A stretch of 64,000 nt of DNA, from positions 2,852,001 through 2,916,000 of the forward strand of contig NZ_CP072611.1 of NCBI RefSeq assembly GCF_017815515.1, in the 5' to 3' direction. This document shows, piece after piece, positions 30,829 to 38,305 of this stretch. A program made the position numbers and the translations under genes. A model generated the notes under the pieces. It was not told the origin of the DNA and made no database searches. It saw only the letters and a list, made by a program, of their open reading frames with translations. Each line of letters opens with the position of its first letter. Within the stretch, counting starts at the first letter, position 1. The DNA is from Aureimonas populi (GTDB lineage: Bacteria > Pseudomonadota > Alphaproteobacteria > Rhizobiales > Rhizobiaceae).

Positions 30829-31302
30829 ATGTCCCAGCTTCAGGAAGGCCAACCCTGCCCCGATTTCACCCTGCCGGATATGGAGGGCGGAACCGTTTCG
30901 CTGGCCGATTTGAAGGGCCGGCCCTTCGTTCTCTACTTCTACCCCAAGGACGACACCACCGGCTGCACCGCAGAGGCGCTGGGCTTTTCGGCTCTGGCAG
31001 CCGATTTCGCTTCCCTCGGCGTGCCCGTCATGGGCGTTTCGCCCGACCCGGTGGCCAGGCATGTCCGCTTTCGCGACAAGCACGGGTTGAATGTGCGCCT
31101 TTTGTCGGACGAAGGCAAAGAGCTGATCGAAGCCTTCGGGCTGTGGGTGGAAAAGAGCCTTTACGGCAAGCGCTACATGGGCGTGGAGCGCACAACGGCG
31201 CTGGTCGGCCCGGCTGGAGAGATCGTGCGGTTCTGGCGCAAGGTCAGCGTGAAGGGGCACCCCGAGGAGGTGCTGGCCGCCGCAAGGGCGCTGGCGGCCT
31301 GA
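30829..31302 (+). CDS. bcp: Peroxiredoxin (Bcp/PrxQ family)
   Basis: Bcp reduces hydrogen peroxide and organic peroxides with thiols. The 157 residues show the peroxidatic Cys46 in KDDTTGCTAEA. The resolving Cys that usually follows five residues later (GCTxEAC) is Leu51 here, so the protein probably works as a 1-Cys type or uses another thiol; an extra Cys10 lies in EGQPCPDFTL. The start has AGGAAGG upstream, and the next upstream Met would add only six residues. It precedes the M23 peptidase gene by about 80 bases on the same strand. Confidence 0.93.
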   Translation: MSQLQEGQPCPDFTLPDMEGGTVSLADLKGRPFVLYFYPKDDTTGCTAEALGFSALAADFASLGVPVMGVSPDPVARHVRFRDKHGLNVRLLSDEGKELIEAFGLWVEKSLYGKRYMGVERTTALVGPAGEIVRFWRKVSVKGHPEEVLAAARALAA

Positions 31303-31323
31303 GACTTATGGTGAGAGGAAGTC

Positions 31324-31335
31324 TTAACCTTAACG
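31324..31335. promoter_or_regulatory. TTAACCTTAACG motif, copy 1
   Basis: This AT-rich 12-mer lies in the gap before the M23 peptidase gene. The identical 12-mer occurs at 54216-54227 before pyrB. The TTAACC half resembles CtrA half-sites, but the second TTAA follows after only two bases instead of seven. Confidence 0.3.
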
Positions 31336-31383
31336 CCGTCTAATCACCGGATCACAGATGCGCGATCCTTGACGGGCAGACCC

Positions 31384-32622
31384 ATGACGAATTCGGCGCC
31401 GGCCTCCTCGATCTTCCCCAGCCGCCGGACGCCGCACACGATCATTCTGGCGCGCGGCGACAAGGTGCGTCACTGGACCGTTCGCCCTTGGGTGCTGTTC
31501 GCGGCGGCGGGCGGTCTCGCCTCGCTGGTGGCCGCCTGCGTCGCTTCCACCGCTCTCTTCCTGATGAGCGACGATATCGCTTCCGCCTTCCGGGCGCGTG
31601 AGGCGCGCACCGTTTCGGCCTATGAGGAGCGCGTGGCGCATCTGCGCGGCCAGCTCGACACGCTGGCCAGCCGCCAGCATTCGGAGCGGGAAACGCTGGC
31701 CGCCAAGGTGGATCGCCTGATCCTTCGCCAGGACATCATTGCCGCGCGCTATTCCGCGCTGGAGCCGGTTCTGGAGGATGCGCGGGAGGTGGGCCTCGTG
31801 CCCGCATCCGTCGCCTTGCCCACGGCCCGGCCGGAAGCTAGGCACCTCGCCTACGCGCCGGAGAATGAGGCCGTCGATTCCATCTTCGGCTCTTTCGACC
31901 TGAAAGCCGATGGATCGGGCCACCCCGTCGAAGCGCTGGAAAGCGACGTCCTGCCGCTCCTCCGCCGCACCATCGAGGGAGTGGAGGAGCAGCAGGCGAG
32001 CCAGCTCGGCGAGCTTCTTGAGGCGGCCGAGGGGCGCGTGGCGCGGATCGGCCGTGTGCTCGGCGCGCTCGGCTTGGGCAAGCCGGCGGAAGAGCCGGGC
32101 ATGGGTGGCCCTTATATTCCGGCACCCGGCGAGACCTTCGCCGACGATCTGGATCGCCTGTCGGCAACGCTTGGCCAGCTTCGGCATCTGCGCTCGTTGG
32201 CCGAGACCACGCCCGTCGCCGCGCCCATCGAGGGCGGCGTGCGCAGCAGCGGCTTCGGTGTGCGCCGCGATCCCTTTCTGAATCGCCGCGCGCTCCACGC
32301 CGGTGTGGACTTCGCCGTCGCGAGCGGTACGCCCGTCCACGCCGCGGCGGCCGGCACCGTCACCCGGGCCGGGCGTGCCGGAGCCTATGGAATCCTGGTG
32401 GAGATCGACCACGGCAACGGCCACACGACACGCTATGCGCATCTCTCGTCCATCGACGTGGCTGTGGGAGACGATGTGCGGCCAGGGCAGATGCTGGCCC
32501 GTTCGGGCTCCACAGGTCGCAGCACGGGCCCGCATCTGCACTACGAGGTGCGGGTGGAGGGGGAGGCCGTCAATCCCTCACCCTATCTGAAGGCAGGGCG
32601 TTCCCTCGCCGGGGTTCTCTGA
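31384..32622 (+). CDS. M23 family metallopeptidase, membrane-anchored
   Basis: This 412-residue protein is a LytM/M23 peptidase or regulator acting on peptidoglycan cross-links in the periplasm. A membrane segment (about 37-62, VLFAAAGGLASLVAACVASTALF) follows a short basic cytoplasmic tail; a helical, probably coiled-coil stretch spans about 65-120. The catalytic domain is C-terminal, with zinc ligands in ALHAGVDFA and HLHYEV and SGFGVRRDPF before them, so it looks enzymatically complete. The ATG start is preferred over a TTG 15 bases upstream. It is near other wall genes (amidase, PBP1A). Confidence 0.92.
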   Translation: MTNSAPASSIFPSRRTPHTIILARGDKVRHWTVRPWVLFAAAGGLASLVAACVASTALFLMSDDIASAFRAREARTVSAYEERVAHLRGQLDTLASRQHSERETLAAKVDRLILRQDIIAARYSALEPVLEDAREVGLVPASVALPTARPEARHLAYAPENEAVDSIFGSFDLKADGSGHPVEALESDVLPLLRRTIEGVEEQQASQLGELLEAAEGRVARIGRVLGALGLGKPAEEPGMGGPYIPAPGETFADDLDRLSATLGQLRHLRSLAETTPVAAPIEGGVRSSGFGVRRDPFLNRRALHAGVDFAVASGTPVHAAAAGTVTRAGRAGAYGILVEIDHGNGHTTRYAHLSSIDVAVGDDVRPGQMLARSGSTGRSTGPHLHYEVRVEGEAVNPSPYLKAGRSLAGVL

Positions 32623-32662
32623 AGAGAAAGGGCCGGAATGCTTCCGGCCCCTTGCCTTTGTG

Positions 32663-33791
32663 TCAATCGACGTCCTGCACGCTGATCTCGCCGCCATGGA
32701 CACGATGGGCCAGCGCGGCTTCGATGAACTCATCGAGATCGCCGTCCAGCACGTCCTGGGGCGTTGTGTGCTCCACGCCGGTGCGAAGGTCCTTCACGAG
32801 CTGGTAGGGCTGAAGCACGTAGGAGCGGATCTGGTGTCCCCAGCCGATCTCGGTCTTCGAGGCGGCCGTGGCGTTCGCCACCTCCTCCCGCTTCTTCAAC
32901 TCCTCTTCGTAGAGGCGCGCGCGCAGCATGTTCCAGGCGGTTGCACGGTTCTTGTGCTGGGAGCGTTCGCTCTGGCACTGCACGACGATGCCGGTGGCCA
33001 GATGCGTGATGCGCACGGCCGAGTCCGTCGTGTTGACGTGCTGCCCGCCCGCGCCGGAGGCGCGGTAGGTATCGATGCGCACATCGCCTTCCGACACGTC
33101 GATCTGGATGGAATCGTCCACGACGGGATAGACCCAGACCGAGGCGAAGGAGGTGTGCCGGCGCGCCGCGCTGTCATAGGGCGAGATGCGCACCAGCCGG
33201 TGCACGCCCGATTCCACCTTCAAGCGCCCATAGGCATTGTGGCCCTTGAGGAGGATGGTCGCGGACTTGATGCCCGCCTCCTCTCCCGAGTTCTGCTCCA
33301 GCACCTCCACCTTCATCTGTGCGCGCTCGCCCCAGCGCATATACATGCGCAGGAGCATCGAGGCCCAGTCCTGGCTCTCGGTGCCGCCGGCGCCTGAATG
33401 CACTTCGAGATAGGTGTCGTTGCTGTCGGCCTCGCCCGAGAGAAGCGTGTCGATCTGGCGTTGAGCGACCTCCTTCTGAAGGGCGCGGATGGTCGTCTCC
33501 GCCTCCTTCACGATGGAGGCATCGCCCTCCTCCTCACCCATCTCGATCAGCTCGATCGAGTCGGAGAGCGACTGTTCCAGCGCGCGGATGCCGGCGATCG
33601 CCTCGTCCAGCCGCTGGCGCTCCTTCATCAGCTTCTGGGCTTCCTGCGGATCGTCCCAGATAGCCGGGTCTTCCGCCTTGGCGTTCAGCCTTTCGAGCTC
33701 CTTGAGGGATTGATCCCAGTCAAAGATGCCTCCTCAGCAGGCTTACGGCCTGCTTGATTTCGTCGACGATCGTTTCGATCTCGGCACGCAT
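32663..33791 (-). CDS. prfB: Peptide chain release factor 2, expressed by programmed +1 frameshift
   Basis: RF2 ends translation at UGA and UAA. The first 23 codons ([23 protein letters not shown]) end at an in-frame TGA (33720-33722); the rest continues in the +1 frame as [13 protein letters not shown] and gives a normal 375-residue RF2. The slip site is CTT-TGA-C, and an internal Shine-Dalgarno AGGAGG (33729-33734) lies three bases before it, the arrangement of the autoregulated prfB frameshift. The GGQ motif ([14 protein letters not shown]) is intact, and the stop-codon tripeptide is SPY, the usual alphaproteobacterial form of SPF. It lies 97 bases after PBP1A. Confidence 0.95.
33719..33734 (-). 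promoter_or_regulatory. Recoding site of prfB (internal Shine-Dalgarno plus CTTTGAC)
   Basis: On the minus strand the sequence reads AGGAGG-CAT-CTT-TGA-C. When RF2 is scarce the ribosome pauses at TGA and slips from CTT to TTT, helped by the upstream AGGAGG. This is the classic RF2 feedback element. Confidence 0.92.
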
Positions 33792-33888
33792 ATGCCGCTA
33801 CCCTTCATGTCATGGTCGGGGAAAACGAGCGGGACCATAGGGACCACGCCCCCGCCTGTAAAGGCGAGGCATGCCCTGCCGCGCGGTG

Positions 33889-36333
33889 TCAGAAAAGGCC
33901 GCCCGCGCCGGACATGATCGCCCGCTCCACCTGGGCGGAGGGCGCCGGAGGCGCGGCCGCCGCCGAATCCGCGCCGATGACCTCGTAGACGTTCGAAGGA
34001 CCGGTTCCGGGCTTGAAGGCCTCCAAAATGGTGCCCTCCCCGCCCGCCGGCGCCTCCATGCCGGTGCGCCGGTCCACCATGATCTGCGTCATGCCGTCCG
34101 GGATGCGGAAGTCGGCCGGGGGCACGCCTTCCAGAGCCTCGCGCATGAAATTCACGAAGATCGGCGCGGCCAGCCCGCCGCCCGTGGCGCGGGGGCCCAG
34201 ATTGGCCGGGTTGTCGTAGCCGATGAAGACGCCCGTGACGAGATTGGGCGTATAGCCGACGAACCAGACATCCTTGGAATCGTTGGTGGTGCCTGTCTTG
34301 CCGGCCACCGGCACGCCCAGTTCGCGCACGGCCGTGGCCGTGCCGCGCTGCACCACGCCCTCCATCATGGAGGTAATCTGGTAGGCGGTCATCGGGTCTA
34401 GCACCTGCTCGCGATGGTCGATCAGTTCCGGCTCGGCCTGATGGCCCCAGCCGGTGGCGTTGCACGAGTCGCACTGGCGCTGGTCATGCCGGAAGACGGT
34501 GCGTCCGTAACGGTCCTGGATGCGGTCGATGAGCGAGGGCTCCATGGAACGGCCGCCATTGGCCATCACCGAATAGGCGGAGACGAGGCGCAGCACCGTG
34601 GTCTCGCCCGAGCCCAGCGCCATAGGGAGATAGCGCCCCATGCGGTCGTAGATGCCGAAGCGCTCTGCATACTCGCCCACGAGGTCCATGCCGATCTCCT
34701 GCGCGAGGCGCACGGTCATCAGATTGCGCGAGCGCTCTATGCCCGCGCGAAGCGTGGAGGGGCCGGCCCCGGCGCCGTCGCCGCCGTAGTTCTTCGGCTC
34801 CCACACATTGCCGCGCCCGTCCGAGATGGAAATCGGCCCATCCATCACCACCGAGGCGGGCGTAAAGCCGTTGTCGAGCGCGGCGGCATAAACGAAGGGC
34901 TTGAAGGCCGAGCCCGGCTGGCGGCGCGCCTGCGTGGCGCGGTTGAACTCCGACTGCGCGTAGGAGAAGCCGCCGACCAGTGCGCGCACGCGGCCCGTAT
35001 GCGGGTCCATCGCCACCAGAGCGCCCTGTACGCGCGGCGGCTGGCGCAGGACATAGGCCGTCCCGTCCGCCTTCTCCTCCAGATAGACGACATCGCCCGG
35101 CGCCAGCACCTGGTCGACGCGCGAGGCGTTACGGCGGTTGCCCTCCCGGATGACGCGCAGAGCCCAGCGCATATCGCCGACCGGCAGTTCGATCGTCTCG
35201 CGCTCGGCCCGCAGCGCGCCCGATACCTCGCGGCCCGGATGCAGGCCCAGCGTCGCACGGTCGCTGCCCGCCTCGATCACGACGGCGAGGCGCCATTCCG
35301 GAACGTCAGCGAGCGGCGCAACGGCACCGACGGCCGTGCCCCAGTCATCGCCCAGATCGACGGTCTCCACCGGCCCGCGGAAGCCTTCCGCTTCGTCGAA
35401 GGAGACGAGGCCGTCATGCAGCGCCTTGCGCGCCTGAAGCTGCATCTGCGGGTCGAGCGTGGTGCGCACGGAGAGCCCGCCCTCGTAGAGCGCGTCCATC
35501 CCGTAGCGGTTGATGATCTCGCGCCGAACCTCCTCGGTGAAGTACTCGGCGGATGCCAGGTAGGTGCCTGTGGGGCGCGGGTTCACGTCCAGCGGCCGGG
35601 CCGAGGCCTCGTCCGCCTGTTCGGGCGTGATCACCCCGTTCTCCTCCATGCGCGCGATGACCCAGTTGCGGCGCCCCATCGCCGCTTCGGGGTTGCGGAA
35701 CGGGTTGTAGTTCTCGGGCGCCTTGGGCAGCGCCGCGAGATAGGCCACTTCGTGGATGTCGAGCTCGCTGACGGCCTTGTCGAAATAGGCGAGCGAGGCC
35801 GCAGCCACGCCATAGGCGCCCATGCCGAGATAGATTTCGTTGAGATAGAGCTCCAGGATACGGTCCTTGGAGTAGGCGCGCTCCATGCGCAGCGAAAGGA
35901 TGGCTTCCCTCACCTTCCGGTCCACGGACTGCTCGGGAGTGAGGAAGAAGTTCTTGGCCACCTGCTGCGTGATGGTGGAGCCGCCCTGCATGGGGCCGCC
36001 CTGCGCCAGCACCAGCGACGCGCGCAGGATGGCTTCGTAGTCGATGCCGGCATGGTCGTAGAAATTCTTGTCCTCCGCCGAGAGGAATGCGTCCTTCATC
36101 AGCTTGGGAATCGCCTGGATCGGCAGGAACAACCGCCGCTGGCGCGCATATTCGGCCATCAGGTCGCCATCGGAGGCATGGATGCGCGTGGTGACGGGCG
36201 GCTCGTAATTGGCCAGCACCTGATAGTCGGGCAGGTCACGGCCCATGGCGGAAATATACCAGCCGACACCGGCCGCGCCGATCAGCGCCAGCACGCTTCC
36301 GATCCCGAAGAAATAGCCGATCAGCCGTAACAT
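33889..36333 (-). CDS. mrcA: Penicillin-binding protein 1A (bifunctional class A)
   Basis: PBP1A polymerises glycan strands and cross-links peptides in the periplasm. The 814-residue protein has a membrane anchor (about 6-28), a GT51 transglycosylase with catalytic Glu87 in SAEDKNFYDH and the GGSTITQQVAKN block, an OB-like insertion and a transpeptidase with SxxK (GSAFKPF), SRN (ERSRNLM) and KTG (AGKTGTTNDSKD). The start at MLRLIGYFFGIG is where rhizobial homologues begin; an ATG 36 bases upstream is possible and neither has a strong ribosome site. It lies between the amidase and prfB genes on one strand. Confidence 0.95.
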   Translation of the reverse strand: MLRLIGYFFGIGSVLALIGAAGVGWYISAMGRDLPDYQVLANYEPPVTTRIHASDGDLMAEYARQRRLFLPIQAIPKLMKDAFLSAEDKNFYDHAGIDYEAILRASLVLAQGGPMQGGSTITQQVAKNFFLTPEQSVDRKVREAILSLRMERAYSKDRILELYLNEIYLGMGAYGVAAASLAYFDKAVSELDIHEVAYLAALPKAPENYNPFRNPEAAMGRRNWVIARMEENGVITPEQADEASARPLDVNPRPTGTYLASAEYFTEEVRREIINRYGMDALYEGGLSVRTTLDPQMQLQARKALHDGLVSFDEAEGFRGPVETVDLGDDWGTAVGAVAPLADVPEWRLAVVIEAGSDRATLGLHPGREVSGALRAERETIELPVGDMRWALRVIREGNRRNASRVDQVLAPGDVVYLEEKADGTAYVLRQPPRVQGALVAMDPHTGRVRALVGGFSYAQSEFNRATQARRQPGSAFKPFVYAAALDNGFTPASVVMDGPISISDGRGNVWEPKNYGGDGAGAGPSTLRAGIERSRNLMTVRLAQEIGMDLVGEYAERFGIYDRMGRYLPMALGSGETTVLRLVSAYSVMANGGRSMEPSLIDRIQDRYGRTVFRHDQRQCDSCNATGWGHQAEPELIDHREQVLDPMTAYQITSMMEGVVQRGTATAVRELGVPVAGKTGTTNDSKDVWFVGYTPNLVTGVFIGYDNPANLGPRATGGGLAAPIFVNFMREALEGVPPADFRIPDGMTQIMVDRRTGMEAPAGGEGTILEAFKPGTGPSNVYEVIGADSAAAAPPAPSAQVERAIMSGAGGLF

Positions 36334-36446
36334 GAGGGGCGCCCCGCTTGCATTCGCCTCGCGCCGCATCGCTCGCGTCGCCTGCGCCGCGCTGCGGCGC
36401 CGCCTCTTCCCGGTGCGACGTCGGCGGCTTGGCCACAGGCGTTGAA

Positions 36447-36478
36447 TGATAATTAAGGCGTCGCCATGTTGCGACGCC
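36447..36478 (-). terminator. Terminator-like hairpin between the amidase and PBP1A genes
   Basis: On the minus strand GGCGTCGC-AACATG-GCGACGCC forms a perfect 8-bp stem followed by the AT-rich TTAATTATC. It may end or attenuate the amidase transcript before PBP1A. Confidence 0.55.
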
Positions 36479-36528
36479 CTCCGGCGCGATTGTTGTTGTT
36501 TTCCTGCAACCGTTGGGTGGCGAAAGCG

Positions 36529-37731
36529 TCAGGGCGCACCGGCGAGGGCCGCCCGGGCCGCGAGGAAGCCGGTGATCGCCTCGGCCACCGCCTCGGCCGC
36601 CTTTGCCTGCCAGTCCGCCGATTTCATCATCTCCTCGTCGTCCGCGTTGGAGAGATAGCCCATCTCGAGAAGCACCGAGGGCACGTCCGGCGCCATCAGC
36701 ACGCGAAAGCCCGCCGAGCGCTTCGGGTTGTTGATGAGGCGAATGTCGGCGCGGTTCAGCTCCAGCACCAGTTCCCCCGCAAAGCGCTGCGACAGATGCT
36801 CCGTCTCCCGCCGCACGAGGTCGACGAGAATGCCGTGGATCTCCGGCGTGTCCTGCTGCCATTCCTCGCCGAGGAAGCGGTCGGAGGCATTCTCGCTCTC
36901 GGCCAGCTCGCCGGCCAGGGAATCCGAGGCCCTGTCCGAAAGCGTATAGACCGATGCGCCGCGAAGCTCGGGATAGCGGATGGAATCGGCATGGAGGGAC
37001 ACGAAGAGGTCGGCCTCCTCCCGCCGAGCCATCGCGGCGCGCTCCGCGAGAGGGACAAGGACGTCGTCCTCGCGCGTCATGACGACGCGCACCGAGGGGC
37101 TTGCTTCCAACGCCTCGCGCAGTGCGATGGCGAAGGAGAGGTTCAGCTCCTTCTCCAGCGTCCCGCCCTTGCCGACCGCGCCGTAATCCCTGCCCCCATG
37201 GCCGGGGTCGAGGACGATGGTATGGAGGGTCTCCTGCCGCGTGGAGGACGGTGCGCGCGAAGCGGCGCGCCTCTGGCCCGCCCGCTCCCTGACGGCCTGC
37301 GCGAACTGCGCCGCGCTCGCCCGCTCGAAGGCAAGCTCGATGGTCGTGCGTCCGTCTTCTGCGGAAGAGGTCATCTCGGCAAGCGCGGGTTCTGCCAGGG
37401 TGAAGACGATGCGGTAGCTATCCTTGCCCGCCAGCCCGTCGCGAAGGGCCGACACCAGACCTTCCCCCTCGGTCGGCGGGCGCACGGCGGCCACCGTGTT
37501 GGAAAGATCGAGCGCGATTCGATTCGGGGCCTGGAGCAGCAGGATGTCGGCTTCCGGCTCGCCCTGCACCTCGATGCGCACCGTGGCGCCGCCTTCCGTG
37601 GAGGAAAGCGCGAAGCCGGTCACGATAGCGGCGTCCTGGCCGCGCGCCATGCCGGGCGCGAGAAGGAGAAGGGCCAGGATCGGCCCGATCAATCGCGAAA
37701 ACATGCAGAAGCGGAGGTCGAGAAGGCTCAT
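36529..37731 (-). CDS. N-acetylmuramoyl-L-alanine amidase (AMIN + Amidase_3)
   Basis: This AmiC-like enzyme cuts the bond between muramic acid and the stem peptide, typically during cell separation. The 400 residues comprise a signal sequence (about 10-31), an AMIN domain (about 35-140) that binds the envelope, a Ser/Arg-rich linker, and an Amidase_3 catalytic domain with zinc ligands in VLDPGHGGRD, a conserved Glu in GTLEKELNL, FVSLHADS and LLEMGYLSN. The start at 37731 has AGGA just upstream; an ATG nine codons later lacks one. It heads an amidase-PBP1A-prfB group divergent from rne. Confidence 0.94.
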   Translation of the reverse strand: MSLLDLRFCMFSRLIGPILALLLLAPGMARGQDAAIVTGFALSSTEGGATVRIEVQGEPEADILLLQAPNRIALDLSNTVAAVRPPTEGEGLVSALRDGLAGKDSYRIVFTLAEPALAEMTSSAEDGRTTIELAFERASAAQFAQAVRERAGQRRAASRAPSSTRQETLHTIVLDPGHGGRDYGAVGKGGTLEKELNLSFAIALREALEASPSVRVVMTREDDVLVPLAERAAMARREEADLFVSLHADSIRYPELRGASVYTLSDRASDSLAGELAESENASDRFLGEEWQQDTPEIHGILVDLVRRETEHLSQRFAGELVLELNRADIRLINNPKRSAGFRVLMAPDVPSVLLEMGYLSNADDEEMMKSADWQAKAAEAVAEAITGFLAARAALAGAP

Positions 37732-38305
37732 GTCCTGTCCGAGATGATTCGCGAAAGCCTGCGCCGGCCTTGCCTCGATGCCGCGCCGCCCGGCTGGTAT
37801 GGCGCCCAGGCGGCGTTTACACTTGTTTCGAAGCCTCGCCCGTCATAAAAGCGGAAGTGAGACATGCAAGGAAAGGCGCGGAGCCTTCGGTCGCATCGTC
37901 AGGCCAAGGATTCGGCATTGAGGACCGGATCGCCGTCTTGCGACGTGAAAGCCGCGGCATTCCCGGAAGGCCGTCTCGACAATTTCTCCACCGGACGCAC
38001 CGTCGCCGGTCGGATCGCCCCGCACGCCGTCGGTCGGATAAACTCCCATCCTCACGCGTGCGACTTCTTCGTCGGGCGCCCTCGGGCGTCCATTTCCAGT
38101 CTTTCAGGTCACGAACGCGTGTCGGCAGCAAGTCCCGGTTCCTCCACCAAGATCCAGCCAAGGCCCACCGGCCGGGCTGCGGCGTGGAGCGATGGGGCAG
38201 GCTGCGCCGCGAGGTTGGCCCAGTCGGGCACGCCACCCGCCGGATGTTCTTCTGCGCCTGCCGCTGGAACCGTCCGCCGCCGGCCGGCCCGGGAGCACAG
38301 TACTC
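37732..38305 (+). promoter_or_regulatory. Long intergenic region and probable untranslated leader of rne
   Basis: This 574-base stretch separates the amidase gene from rne. A poor sigma-70-like pair is TTGTTT (37823-37828) and ATAAAA (37845-37850), which would give an rne leader of about 450 bases. A 169-codon reading frame at 37864-38373 looks like chance: its product has no recognisable domain and it runs into rne in another frame. In several bacteria rne mRNA has a long leader through which RNase E controls its own level; that role here is inference. Confidence 0.4.

Noticed and set aside
32663..33628. A truncated prfB starting at an internal Met
   Set aside because: The upstream in-frame part with the recoding signal is intact, so the shorter model would miss the N-terminal domain.
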